The notes: generated from the letters alone by a model not told the origin. A DNA stretch of 64,000 nt from Pseudomonas sivasensis (GCF_013778505.1 NZ_JAAOWU010000015.1:1-64000), one strand, 5' to 3'. Numbered from the stretch's first letter, positions 16,264-24,768 are shown. Made by a program: numbers and translations.

Positions 16264-17475
16264 ATGGATATGTCGCCCTGGCTGACGGTTGTAGGCATCG
16301 GTGAAGACGGCTTCAAGGGCCTGGGCAGAAATGCCCGGCATGCCCTGCTGCGCGCCACGCGGATTATAGGTGCTCAGCGCCAGTTGGACCTGTTGCCGGT
16401 GTGTATTCGCGGCGAGCGCCAAGTGTGGCCGAGCCCGTTTTCCCTTGAGCCGGTGCTGACGCAGCGCGGTACGCCTGTGTGTGTACTGGCCAGCGGCGAT
16501 CCGATGTTCTATGGCGTGGGGGCCAGTCTGGCGCGGCAGGTCGCGGCTGAAGAACTGCTGATTTTACCGGCGCCGTCGTCGGTGTCGTTGGCGGCAGCGC
16601 GGCTGGGCTGGCCGTTGCAGGAAGTGGTGACGTTATCCGTGGTGGCCCGACCGTTGGCGGCGATCAATGCGCATCTGGCGACGGGGGTGCGGTTGCTGGT
16701 GTTGAGCAATGACGGCAGCAGTCCTGCGTTGATTGCTTCGTTGCTGGCTGAGTCCGGGTTTGGGCCCAGCCGGTTGAGCGTGTTTGAACACCTGGGCGGT
16801 GTCGACGAGCGGCGCATCGATGGCTTGGCTGATGATTGGCAACACGCGCGCGTCGCTGATTTGAACCTGATCGCCATCGACTGCCTGGCCTGCAGCGACA
16901 CACCGCGTCTGTCGCGCCTCGCTGGCCTGCCCGATTCCGCCTTCCACCACGACGGCCAACTGACCAAACGCGATGTGCGCGCCATGACCCTCGCCCGCCT
17001 CGCCCCGATGCCCGGCGAACTGCTGTGGGACGTGGGCGCGGGCAGCGGCTCCATCGGTATCGAATGGATGCGCGCTCACCCGAGCTGCCGCGCATTGGCG
17101 ATTGAAGCCGACGCAGGCCGCCAGGGCCTGATAGAACACAACCGCGACGCCCTCGGCGTGCCCGGTCTGCAACTGATTTGCGGCAAAGCGCCGGACGCCT
17201 TGCATGGTCTGGAGGCACCGGACGCCATCTTCATCGGCGGCGGCGTCACCCGCGACGGCGTGCTCGACACCTGCTGGCAACACCTGCGCCCCGGCGGTCG
17301 GCTCGTCGCCAACGCCGTGACCCTGCAAAGTGAAATGACCCTGATGAACTGGCGCGCTCAACATGGCGGCGAACTGACGCGCATCCACGTCGCTCAGGCC
17401 CAGCCGCTGGGTGAATTCGATACGTGGCGGCAGGCGCTTCCGATCACCTTGCTGGAAGTGGTCAAGCCGCGATGA
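16264..17475 (+). CDS. cobL: Precorrin-6Y C5,15-methyltransferase (decarboxylating)
   Basis: A 403-residue fusion of a CbiE-type methylase (residues 1-200, WLTVVGIGEDGFKGL and VLASGDPMFYGVG) and a CbiT-type methyltransferase (about 210-400, LLWDVGAGSGSIGIEWMR as SAM motif I). It methylates C5 and C15 and decarboxylates the C12 acetate of precorrin-6B. The start ATG at 16264 could be replaced by the in-frame ATG two codons later. It overlaps cobK by four bases. Confidence 0.95.
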   Translation: MDMSPWLTVVGIGEDGFKGLGRNARHALLRATRIIGAQRQLDLLPVCIRGERQVWPSPFSLEPVLTQRGTPVCVLASGDPMFYGVGASLARQVAAEELLILPAPSSVSLAAARLGWPLQEVVTLSVVARPLAAINAHLATGVRLLVLSNDGSSPALIASLLAESGFGPSRLSVFEHLGGVDERRIDGLADDWQHARVADLNLIAIDCLACSDTPRLSRLAGLPDSAFHHDGQLTKRDVRAMTLARLAPMPGELLWDVGAGSGSIGIEWMRAHPSCRALAIEADAGRQGLIEHNRDALGVPGLQLICGKAPDALHGLEAPDAIFIGGGVTRDGVLDTCWQHLRPGGRLVANAVTLQSEMTLMNWRAQHGGELTRIHVAQAQPLGEFDTWRQALPITLLEVVKPR

Positions 17476-18191
17476 AACGGATTCTGCTGTTGGGTGGCGT
17501 GACCGAAGCGCTCGCCATCGCTCGCACGTTGGGCCCGGAGCATATCTACAGCCTGGCGGGCGTGGGCCGTGTGCCAACGGATCTCACCTGCCAAGTGCGT
17601 GTCGGCGGTTATGGCGGCGCCGAAGGATTGGCGCAATTTGTTCGCGACGAACAGATCAGCCTGATCCTCGACGCGACCCATCCGTATGCGGCGCAGATCA
17701 GCCGCAATGCCGCCGAGGCGGCAAAGGTGTGCGGTGTGCCGTGCTGGGCATTACGTCGCCCGGCGTGGCAACCGCAGGCCGGTGACGATTGGCGTGAGGT
17801 CAGTGACTGGGCCGAGTTGATTACGGCGTTGAAACCCTTCAAGCGCCCGCTGTTCACCTTAGGCCGCGAGCCATTGCAGCATCTTGATGAAATCCCCGCC
17901 GACCAGTTCTGGACGCTGCGCGCGCTGGATGTGTATCCGGGCAATGAGCGGTGTGAAGTGATCGGCGCCCGTGGACCGTTTTTGATTGAAGACGAGCGGG
18001 TGTTGTTTGAACGGCGTGGGATTGATGTGCTGATCAGCAAGAACAGTGGCAGCACAGCCACCGAGCCCAAGCTGGAAGTGGCGCGCGAGCGTGGAGTGCC
18101 GGTGTTGGTGTTGAAGCGGCCGGTGTTGGCGGCGGTGGACCGGGAGTTCCCAACGGTGGCGGCGGCACTGCAGGCAATCCACTCGCCTTGA
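17472..18191 (+). CDS. cobK: Precorrin-6A reductase
   Basis: A 239-residue NADPH-dependent enzyme that reduces precorrin-6A to 6B, the substrate of the adjacent CobL. It begins MKRILLLGGVTEALAIARTL with a Rossmann-like loop, continues with ILDATHPYAAQISRNAAEA, a family hallmark, and ends with LISKNSGSTATEPKLEVAR. The ATG at 17472 overlaps the cobL stop (ATGA); longer upstream frames lie inside cobL. A palindromic repeat follows. Confidence 0.95.
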   Translation: MKRILLLGGVTEALAIARTLGPEHIYSLAGVGRVPTDLTCQVRVGGYGGAEGLAQFVRDEQISLILDATHPYAAQISRNAAEAAKVCGVPCWALRRPAWQPQAGDDWREVSDWAELITALKPFKRPLFTLGREPLQHLDEIPADQFWTLRALDVYPGNERCEVIGARGPFLIEDERVLFERRGIDVLISKNSGSTATEPKLEVARERGVPVLVLKRPVLAAVDREFPTVAAALQAIHSP

Positions 18192-18200
18192 ACACCGAAG

Positions 18201-18302
18201 TTCAAATGTGGGAGGGGGCTTGCTCCCGATTGCAGTAGATCAGCCAATAAATCAGTGACTGACACACCGCAATCGGGAGCAAGCCCCCTCCCACATTTTG
18301 AA
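18201..18302. repeat. Paired REP-like palindromic repeat
   Basis: TTCAAATGTGGGAGGGGGCT at the left and AGCCCCCTCCCACATTTTGAA at the right, with inner arms GATTGC / GCAATC. It lies between the convergent cobK and the small DUF gene and may serve as a terminator for both. Confidence 0.9.
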
Positions 18303-18310
18303 CTGCATTG

Positions 18311-18562
18311 TTAGCTGCTTGCGGCGGACACCTGCCCAACGCCGCTGTGTACACGATCAGCCAACAACTGCGCCAGCTCAATCAACTGCGCAACGCCCAG
18401 CAACTCCTCTCGTTTTCGACCTTCCAGATCAAACGCCAAGTCACAACTCAGCGCGTTAGCCGAGGCGAGTGTTTCGCTGAGGTTGACCAACAGGTCTTCG
18501 GTGCTGATGCCATCGGCCACGGTGAAGAGCCGGACGGGGGGATTTGGGGTGGGCTTAATCAT
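18311..18562 (-). CDS. Small DUF3077/DUF6124-type protein
   Basis: An 83-residue acidic helical protein (LFTVADGISTEDLLVNLSET, LASANALSCDLAFDLEG, QLIELAQLLADRV). It matches a paralogous Pseudomonas family of unknown function that I know as DUF3077/DUF6124, with many copies per genome. The ATG at 18562 is preceded by AAGGAGCTT, an excellent ribosome binding site that can itself be sequestered in a hairpin (see leader). No signal peptide, metal site or catalytic motif is visible. Confidence 0.75.
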   Translation of the reverse strand: MIKPTPNPPVRLFTVADGISTEDLLVNLSETLASANALSCDLAFDLEGRKREELLGVAQLIELAQLLADRVHSGVGQVSAASS

Positions 18563-18850
18563 TGTGAAGCTCCTTAGGAAAGTGGAGCTGCCACTGATTC
18601 GCCGCGACGCGATAGGGTGGCAGCTGTACGCAGGTTCGCGGACCGGTCCTAAGGCAACCCGGCATACCCGAAGGTATCCCGCGCACAGCCACCATTGCGC
18701 CGCACAGTAGACGATAAAAAAGCGCCAACTGAAAGCAGACGATGACGCTCAGCGTCCATAGGAACCCGGGCCGCGACGCCCGTCCGCTGCGTTTGCAGCG
18801 GTGCGCGGAGACTAGAGACCGAGTGTCCTAGGGACAACCTCAAATCCCTG
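18563..18850 (-). promoter_or_regulatory. Candidate structured 5' leader of the DUF3077/DUF6124-type gene
   Basis: About 290 bases without a convincing gene but rich in hairpins when read leftward. In transcript order these are: GACGC-TGA-GCGTC (18756-18744); AGCGTC pairing with GGCGCT before a T6 run (18726-18715), an attenuator-like arrangement; a TTCG-capped stem in GGATACCTTCGGGTATGCC (18679-18661); AGCTGCCAC/GTGGCAGCT in a 9-bp stem (18625-18617 with 18594-18586); and AGCTCC/GGAGCT, which covers the ribosome binding site (18589-18584 with 18573-18568). The last two stems share bases and exclude each other. From memory, similar leaders precede other members of this gene family in Pseudomonas. 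Confidence 0.5.
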
Positions 18851-19077
18851 TCGGAAATTTCTGCTTGTACGAATAACTAGCCAAACGACTAGCTATTTGG
18901 CCTCCCTCCAAAAAGTCGATTCCCCCTACAAACACTTCCGAACCAGCTGGCTGGCTCAGCCAAAAGCCCCCGCCCTAACCTCCACCCTCGCGGTTTTGGG
19001 TTAACTCCCCGCGAGGGGGCACGCCGTTTCGACAACGTGTCACAGCTTGCCATTTTGTATCCTGAGGAATACGATCC
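18851..19077. other. Intergenic region upstream of the toxin-antitoxin pair
   Basis: An AT-richer gap. It holds two direct copies of ACTAGC near 18877-18892, a 9-bp stem CCCTCGCGG (18985-18993) with CCGCGAGGG (19009-19017), and the likely operator of the toxin gene at 19057-19072. Confidence 0.5.
19057..19072. promoter_or_regulatory. Candidate operator of the toxin-antitoxin operon
   Basis: GTATCCTGAGGAATAC is an imperfect palindrome six bases before the GTG start and includes the ribosome binding site (GAGGA). A repressor such as the HTH antitoxin bound here would block transcription of its own operon. Confidence 0.4.
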
Positions 19078-19383
19078 GTGACAATTGAGTTCAATGAAAC
19101 CACTGAGTTTGTCAAATGGTTGGAAGCAGTTCGGGACCCGTTCGTAAAAGTTCGCGTAATCAAGAGAGTGCGAATGGCTGAAGCCGGAAATTTTGGTGAC
19201 TGCGAGTCAGTGGGGGATAGCGTGTTTGAAATGCGGATCCATTACGGCCCAGGATATCGCGTTTACTTCACCCGCCGAGACGAGGTGGTTTATCTGTTGC
19301 TAATCGGCGGTGACAAATCAACACAGAGCAGAGACATCAAACGTGCAAAGCAAATCGCAATAAATTTTGGTAGCGAGGAATAA
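19078..19383 (+). CDS. RelE/HigB-type addiction module toxin
   Basis: A 101-residue protein of the phage Gp49-like / RelE superfamily (KRVRMAEAGNFGDCESVGD, then RIHYGPGYRVYFTRRD, VVYLLLIGGDKSTQSRDI). Members are usually ribosome-dependent mRNA endonucleases. The toxin precedes its antitoxin with a gap of three bases, the HigBA order. Start is GTG at 19078 with GAGGA nine bases upstream. The pair sits between unrelated genes in a region of lower GC content, which suggests acquisition. Confidence 0.88.
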   Translation: MTIEFNETTEFVKWLEAVRDPFVKVRVIKRVRMAEAGNFGDCESVGDSVFEMRIHYGPGYRVYFTRRDEVVYLLLIGGDKSTQSRDIKRAKQIAINFGSEE

Positions 19384-19386
19384 ATT

Positions 19387-19677
19387 ATGAGCGAGTCCTT
19401 TACCCGCTTCGATGCGGCAAAATATCTGAAAACCCCTCTGGAGATGGCTGCATATTTAGAGACCTGCTTTGAGGATGATGCTGGTGATGGTCTATTGATT
19501 CGTACCGCTCTCAACGATATCGCCCGCGCCCAAGGCATGACCCAGGTAGCCCGCGACGCCGGCCTCGGAAGAGAAAGTCTATACAAAGCCCTCTCCAGCA
19601 ATGGCAATCCCGAGTTCGCGACTATCATGAAAGTCATGAAGGCTTTGGGCCTCAAGCTTCACGCCACAGCGATCTGA
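19387..19677 (+). CDS. HTH antitoxin of the addiction module
   Basis: A 96-residue protein that matches the putative addiction module antidote family. The C-terminal half is a helix-turn-helix: MTQVARDAGLGRESLYKALS followed by NPEFATIMKVMKALGLKL. The N-terminal half (FDAAKYLKTPLEMAAYLETC) is the toxin-binding part in this family. It starts at the ATG three bases after the toxin stop and is expected to repress the operon. Confidence 0.88.
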   Translation: MSESFTRFDAAKYLKTPLEMAAYLETCFEDDAGDGLLIRTALNDIARAQGMTQVARDAGLGRESLYKALSSNGNPEFATIMKVMKALGLKLHATAI

Positions 19678-19774
19678 TAGCACTGCGACACCAAACCACA
19701 CCACCGCTTTTTACTTATCCCCCCCGATCAGGCTAAATACCCGCCTGATCGTTTAACCCTACGGATTGTCCGCC

Positions 19775-20170
19775 ATGGCCCGTCAACGCTTTGCAATTGC
19801 CTGGATCGCCTGCCTTGCAGTGCTGTTCAATGCGTTTGCCATGCCGATGGCCAGTGCGATGCAGCAGGCGGATGACCCGGTCAAGCAATTGCTCTGGGGC
19901 AGTTTCTGTTCTTCCAATGGTGCGAGTCTCAAGACCATCGCCCTGGGCAAACTGGAGATTCCGGCGCCGCAGCAGGATGATCACTCCACCATGCAGCATT
20001 GCTGGTGTTGCTCAGGTTCGGCGCCGTTGGTGGCCTTGCCAGGGCATGTGCCCCAGTTGTATGTCACGCGGTTCGATGCGTTCCAGAATCTGCCGTCGTC
20101 TTCGCCCCAGCAACCCACCCCGCGCCAGCAATGGCCGAGCCTCAACCCCCGCGCGTCTCCAACGGTCTGA
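19775..20170 (+). CDS. DUF2946 protein, first gene of the copper block
   Basis: A 131-residue protein with a signal-type hydrophobic N-terminus (AIAWIACLAVLFNAFAMPMASA) and a cysteine-rich segment MQHCWCCSGSAPLV near residues 71-84. DUF2946 proteins are small, probably exported and often sit next to copper genes; a metal-handling role is inferred from context. The ATG at 19775 (MARQRFAIAW) is preferred to the TTG at 19766. It ends 47 bases before the PCu(A)C gene. Confidence 0.75.
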   Translation: MARQRFAIAWIACLAVLFNAFAMPMASAMQQADDPVKQLLWGSFCSSNGASLKTIALGKLEIPAPQQDDHSTMQHCWCCSGSAPLVALPGHVPQLYVTRFDAFQNLPSSSPQQPTPRQQWPSLNPRASPTV

Positions 20171-20217
20171 TTGTCTTCGCAAGTGAACTGCGTTTAGAAC
20201 CGTTCTGGAGAACTGCC

Positions 20218-20700
20218 ATGCTCAAATCTTCCCTGCTTCTGGCCGCGTTGTTGCTGCCGGTGTTCAGTGCCGCCAATGCCGAGGACTACAAAGCCGGCGA
20301 CTTGCTGGTCAGCGATCCCTGGTCCCAGGAATTGCCACCCAATGCACCCACCGTCGCTGCGTATTTCGTGATTCACAACACCGGTGCTGAGCCGGATCGC
20401 CTGGTCGGCGTCGCCACGCCGGTGGCCGAGAAGGCCGAGTTGCATGAGCATGTGATGCAGGGTGACTTGATGAAGATGCAACAAGTACCGAGCGTCACCG
20501 TGCCAGCCAAAGGTGACCTGACCTTCGCGCCCATGGCCTATCACGTGATGCTGCTGGGTCTCAAAGACCGCAGCCTGTTGGCCGATGGCAAGCAATTCCC
20601 CCTGATCCTGACCTTTGAAAAAGCCGGCAAGGTCGAGGTGGAAGTGTCCGTACAGAAAGTACCGCCGATGGCCGGCCACGAGCATAAGCACGCTCAATAG
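20218..20700 (+). CDS. Periplasmic copper chaperone PCu(A)C
   Basis: A 160-residue exported cupredoxin-fold chaperone that binds Cu(I) and helps assemble the cytochrome oxidase CuA centre. After a signal peptide cleaved near Ala-Asn-Ala-Glu (residue 22), the family motif H-x10-M-x21-H-x-M is met exactly by His76, Met87, His109 and Met111. The C-terminus is rich in His (HEHKHAQ). The ATG at 20218 is chosen because the longer upstream frame has no signal peptide and overlaps the previous gene. It lies between two DUF2946 genes. Confidence 0.9.
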   Translation: MLKSSLLLAALLLPVFSAANAEDYKAGDLLVSDPWSQELPPNAPTVAAYFVIHNTGAEPDRLVGVATPVAEKAELHEHVMQGDLMKMQQVPSVTVPAKGDLTFAPMAYHVMLLGLKDRSLLADGKQFPLILTFEKAGKVEVEVSVQKVPPMAGHEHKHAQ

Positions 20701-20711
20701 GCCAACACTCG

Positions 20712-21137
20712 ATGGGCGCCCCTCGCGCCAGGCTCTCTCCACACCACCGCGTGAAGCGCGGCAGTTGGATCAGCCTGTTTGCCATGCTGATGATCTTTAT
20801 CGGTCCGCTGATTTCCCAAGCGATGCCGATGGATCATCACGCCGGTGTGTCGATGTCGATGTCGATGTCGATGCCAATGAGCATGTCCATGGACATGCCG
20901 GGCGAGCATGGCGAATCCCATCACCCTAAAGCGCCCGACGAACATCACGCGCTCTGGGCCAAGTGCGGTTACTGCGACCTGCTGTTCAGTTGCCCCGCCC
21001 TGCCCGGCAGCGTCTCCTACGTCACCCTCAACACCCCGCCGCCGGCCAATGCGCTCACCCCCGCTACGCGCCTGGGTCATGCCCGGCAGAGCATCTTCCC
21101 CGGCGCCCGCAGCCGTGCGCCGCCCATCGCCTCGTAA
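20712..21137 (+). CDS. Met/His-rich DUF2946 protein
   Basis: A 141-residue protein with a hydrophobic N-terminal segment (SLFAMLMIFIGPLISQAMP), then an unusual run of alternating Ser and Met (MSMSMSMPMSMSMDM, residues about 47-62), His clusters and a Cys pair CGYCDLLFSC. These are soft and borderline ligands suited to copper. It starts 11 bases after the PCu(A)C gene and precedes the copper receptor, so it probably belongs to the same operon. The product is known only as DUF2946; a copper-binding role is inferred. Confidence 0.75.
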   Translation: MGAPRARLSPHHRVKRGSWISLFAMLMIFIGPLISQAMPMDHHAGVSMSMSMSMPMSMSMDMPGEHGESHHPKAPDEHHALWAKCGYCDLLFSCPALPGSVSYVTLNTPPPANALTPATRLGHARQSIFPGARSRAPPIAS

Positions 21138-21230
21138 ACCCTAAGCACCGTTACTTCACCCCGGCCGACTTTAGACAGACAGCCGCAGGCTGCTGGCCGT
21201 GTTGTTTACGATTGATTGATGGAATTTGTC

Positions 21231-23297
21231 ATGTCCAGGTTTTCTGCTGACACCCGTTTGGGATGTACCCCTGTGCTCGCCGTTTTATGCGGCGCCCTGC
21301 TGACGCCTCAGGCCCATGCCGAAGAGCATGAACATGAACTGAGCCCCACTGTGATCACCGCGATTGCGCCCAGCTCCCCCCTGACCGTGGTCACGAACCC
21401 GAAAGACCCGCGCCAACCGGTGCCCGCCAGCGATGGTGGCGACTACCTCAAGACCATCCCCGGCTTCGCCCTGGTGCGTAATGGCGGCACCAATGGCGAC
21501 CCGGTGCTGCGTGGCATGTTCGGCTCGCGCCTGAATATCCTCACCAACGGCAGCATGATGCTCGGCGCCTGCCCAGGCCGCATGGACGCACCCACTTCGT
21601 ATATTTCCCCGGAAACCTACGACACCCTCACGGTGATCAAAGGCCCGCAAACCGTACTCTGGGGGCCAGGCGCCTCGGCCGGTACCATCTTGTTCGACCG
21701 CGAGCCCGAGCACTTCGGCGAACTGGGCACACGGCTCAACGCGAGTGTGCTGGCAGGCTCCAATGGGCGTTTCGACAAGGTCATCGATGCCGCTGCCGGT
21801 GGGCCTCTGGGCTATGTGCGGGTGATCGGCAACCAGGCCCATGCCGACGATTACAAAGACGGCAACCACGACACCGTTGCTTCGCGCTACGACAAGTGGA
21901 ACGGCGACGTGGCCGTGGGTTTCACCCCCGACGCGGACACCCTGCTAGAACTCACCGCCGGCCGTGGCGACGGCGAGGCGCGCTACGCCGGACGCGGCAT
22001 GGACGGTTCACAGTTCCTGCGCGAAAGCCTCGGGCTGCGTTTCGAGAAGTCCAATATCGGTGAGGTGCTGGATAAGGTCGAGGCGCAGGTCTACTACAAC
22101 TACGCCGACCATGTGATGGACAACTACAGCCTGCGCACGCCGTCGGGCACCGGGATGATGGCCGGGCCGATGGCCTCCAACGTTGACCGTCGAACCCTCG
22201 GTGCGCGGATCAAGGCCACTTGGCGCTGGGCCGATCTGCAGTTGATCGGCGGCCTGGATGCGCAGACCAATGAACACCGCCAACGCAGCAGCATGGGCAT
22301 CGACACCTACAAAGAGTTGCCCAAGGTCAAGGACGCCAACTTCCACAACTACGGCGTGTTCGGCGAACTGACCTGGTACGCCGCCGACCGCGATCGACTG
22401 ATCACCGGCGCACGTCTGGACCGCGCCTCGGCCAAGGACTTCCGGCAAACCACCGGCTCCGGGATGAATGCACGCGCCAACCCGACCGCCGACGACACCC
22501 GCGCCGATACCCTGCCCTCGGGCTTTATGCGCTACGAGCACGACCTGGCCGACAGCCCCACCACCCTCTACGCCGGTCTGGGCCACTCGCAACGCTTCCC
22601 GGATTACTGGGAGTTGTTCTCTCCCTACACCGGCGCGGTCGGTTCGGCGAATGCCTTCGACGGCGTGAAACCGGAGAAGACCACCCAACTCGACTTCGGC
22701 GCGCAATACAAAGCAGACGACCTTGAGGCCTGGGCTTCTGGCTACATCGGGCAAGTGCGTGACTTCATCCTGTTCGACTACCGGCCGGGCATGATGGGCA
22801 CCACCTCCCAGGCCCGCAACGTCGATGCTCGCATCATGGGCGGTGAAGTGGGCGCGGCGTACAAGCTGACCCGTCATTGGAAAGCCGACGCGACCCTCGC
22901 CTACGCCTGGGGCAAGAACAGCAGCGACGGCAAGGCCCTGCCACAAATGCCGCCCCTGGATGCACGCGTGGGCCTGACCTACAGCGAAGACGACTGGAGT
23001 GCGGGCGCGCTGTGGCGAGTGGTCGCCGCGCAGAACCGTATCGATCAGAACAAGGGCAACGTGGTCGGCAAGGACTACGACAAGAGCAGCGGCTTTGGCG
23101 TGTTCTCGCTGAACGGCGCCTATCGCATCACAAAAAACGTCAAGGTCAGCACCGGCGTCGACAACCTGTTCGGCAAGGCCTACGCCGAGCATTTGAACCT
23201 CGCGGGCAATGCCGGCTTCGGCTACCCGGCCAACGACCCGCAAGCCATCAAGGAGCCGGGGCGAACCCTCTGGACTAAAGTCGACATGAGTTTCTAA
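21231..23297 (+). CDS. TonB-dependent copper receptor, OprC-like
   Basis: A 688-residue outer-membrane receptor: signal peptide to Ala30, a His/Glu-rich start, a TonB-box-like PTVITA at about 39-44, plug domain (GDYLKTIPGFALVRNGG) and a 22-strand barrel ending in aromatic F (KVDMSF). The plug carries C-P-G-R-M (Cys114, Met118), the CxxxM copper site described for P. aeruginosa OprC; I did not find an obvious HxM partner. The start is ATG 21231; an ATG at 21219 is an alternative. Neighbouring copper genes support the assignment. Confidence 0.88.
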   Translation: MSRFSADTRLGCTPVLAVLCGALLTPQAHAEEHEHELSPTVITAIAPSSPLTVVTNPKDPRQPVPASDGGDYLKTIPGFALVRNGGTNGDPVLRGMFGSRLNILTNGSMMLGACPGRMDAPTSYISPETYDTLTVIKGPQTVLWGPGASAGTILFDREPEHFGELGTRLNASVLAGSNGRFDKVIDAAAGGPLGYVRVIGNQAHADDYKDGNHDTVASRYDKWNGDVAVGFTPDADTLLELTAGRGDGEARYAGRGMDGSQFLRESLGLRFEKSNIGEVLDKVEAQVYYNYADHVMDNYSLRTPSGTGMMAGPMASNVDRRTLGARIKATWRWADLQLIGGLDAQTNEHRQRSSMGIDTYKELPKVKDANFHNYGVFGELTWYAADRDRLITGARLDRASAKDFRQTTGSGMNARANPTADDTRADTLPSGFMRYEHDLADSPTTLYAGLGHSQRFPDYWELFSPYTGAVGSANAFDGVKPEKTTQLDFGAQYKADDLEAWASGYIGQVRDFILFDYRPGMMGTTSQARNVDARIMGGEVGAAYKLTRHWKADATLAYAWGKNSSDGKALPQMPPLDARVGLTYSEDDWSAGALWRVVAAQNRIDQNKGNVVGKDYDKSSGFGVFSLNGAYRITKNVKVSTGVDNLFGKAYAEHLNLAGNAGFGYPANDPQAIKEPGRTLWTKVDMSF

Positions 23298-23385
23298 AGC
23301 ACCGCAGTAGGAGTCGGCCTTACCGACAGCGGGGTTGCCTGGCAGCCCCACACCTAAGATCTATAGCCTTGCGGAGCACTACCTG

Positions 23386-24768
23386 ATGAAGACTCAAAAA
23401 ATCTCTTTCTACAACCTGGCCTGGCGCTGGCATTTCTACGCTGGCCTCTTTGTCGCCCCCTTCATGGTGCTGCTGGCCGTGACCGGCATCATCTACCTGT
23501 TCAAACCCCAACTCGACCCGCTGATGTACGGCAACCTGCTGACCGTACCCGCAGCCGAACACGCCTTGAGCGCCGACGAACAATTGATGCGCGCCCAACG
23601 CGCTTACCCCAAAGGCGCGATCAGCAAATACCTGCCGCCGGCCGACGCCACCAGCAGCGCGCAGTTTGTGATGCACAACGAGGGTCGCGAAGTGACGGTG
23701 TTCGTCGACCCTTATCGCGGCACCGTACTCGGTGAGCAGGACGCAACCTACAACCTGCAAGCCATCGCTCGTGCGCTGCACGGTGAACTGATGATCGGCA
23801 CTACCGGCGACCGCCTCATAGAACTCGCCGCCGGGTGGGGCGTGATGTTGGTCGTGTCCGGTGTGTATCTGTGGTGGCCGCGTGGCAAGTCTTCAGCGGG
23901 GGTGCTGTGGCCACGCCTGGGCAGTCGCGGCCGGGTGTTCTGGCGCGACCTGCACGCGGTCGCCGGGTTCTGGGGCGCGGCATTTTTGCTGGTGATGCTC
24001 CTCAGCGGCATGACGTGGACAGGCTTCTGGGGCAAGCAGTACGCGGGGCTGTGGAATACCTTCCCAGCGGCGATGTGGAACAACGTGCCGCAGTCCGACC
24101 AGCAGGCGCGAGTGCTCAACACTGCGACCCAACAGACCGTGCCCTGGGCCATGGAAAATACGCCGATGCCCATGTCCGGCGACCACGCCGAACACATGAA
24201 CCACGGCGCCATGCACGCAGGCCCGGCCGCGCCGACCATCCGCCTGCAACAGGTGGTGGATTTGGCCTCCGCACGCAAGGTCGAGCCAGGCTACAGCATC
24301 ACCTTCCCCACCACCGCCACCGGCGTGTTCACCGTCGCGGTGTTCGCCAACGACCCGCGCAACGACGCCACTCTGCATGTGGACCAATACACCGGCAAAG
24401 TCCTCGCCGATGTGCGCTGGGAGCACTACAACTGGGTAGTGCGGACCACCGAGACCGGCGTGATGCTGCACGAAGGCAAGATGTTCGGCTGGGTCAACCA
24501 ACTGATCGTGCTGGTGATCTGCCTGATGATTTTGCTGAGCGCCGTCAGTGGCGTGGTGATCTGGTGGAAGCGCAGGCCCCAGGGCGGCCTGGGGGTGCCG
24601 CCGTTGCGCCACGACCTGCCGAAGTGGAAAACCGCGATGGTGATCATGCTGGGCCTGGCGATCATTTTCCCGCTGGTGGGCGCTTCGCTGATCGCCGTAT
24701 GGGCCTTGGATCGTCTGGTGCTGTCGCGTTTTTTTGGCCCGCGTGAGTCCGCCCCAGGTTCTGCATGA
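23386..24768 (+). CDS. PepSY-domain inner-membrane protein
   Basis: A 460-residue protein of the PepSY-associated TM family, often linked to TonB receptors for metals. Four membrane segments are visible: FYAGLFVAPFMVLLAVTGII near the N-terminus, WGVMLVVSGVYLWWP, FWGAAFLLVMLLSGMTW, and a C-terminal pair (LIVLVICLMILLSAVSGVV and later). A periplasmic loop is rich in Met and His (MPMSGDHAEHMNHGAMHAG), consistent with copper. It may reduce or move the metal delivered by the receptor; that is inference. The ATG at 23386 is chosen at the start of the first helix. Confidence 0.82.
   Translation: MKTQKISFYNLAWRWHFYAGLFVAPFMVLLAVTGIIYLFKPQLDPLMYGNLLTVPAAEHALSADEQLMRAQRAYPKGAISKYLPPADATSSAQFVMHNEGREVTVFVDPYRGTVLGEQDATYNLQAIARALHGELMIGTTGDRLIELAAGWGVMLVVSGVYLWWPRGKSSAGVLWPRLGSRGRVFWRDLHAVAGFWGAAFLLVMLLSGMTWTGFWGKQYAGLWNTFPAAMWNNVPQSDQQARVLNTATQQTVPWAMENTPMPMSGDHAEHMNHGAMHAGPAAPTIRLQQVVDLASARKVEPGYSITFPTTATGVFTVAVFANDPRNDATLHVDQYTGKVLADVRWEHYNWVVRTTETGVMLHEGKMFGWVNQLIVLVICLMILLSAVSGVVIWWKRRPQGGLGVPPLRHDLPKWKTAMVIMLGLAIIFPLVGASLIAVWALDRLVLSRFFGPRESAPGSA

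Noticed and set aside
18649..18843. A 64-codon open frame in the leader of the small DUF gene
   Set aside because: It is short, has no ribosome binding site and coincides with the hairpin-rich leader, which explains the sequence better.
19047..19075. Promoter TTGCCA-N17-TACGAT before the toxin gene
   Set aside because: The spacing fits, but transcription would begin after the GTG start, so it cannot drive the toxin with its ribosome binding site unless the start codon is wrong.
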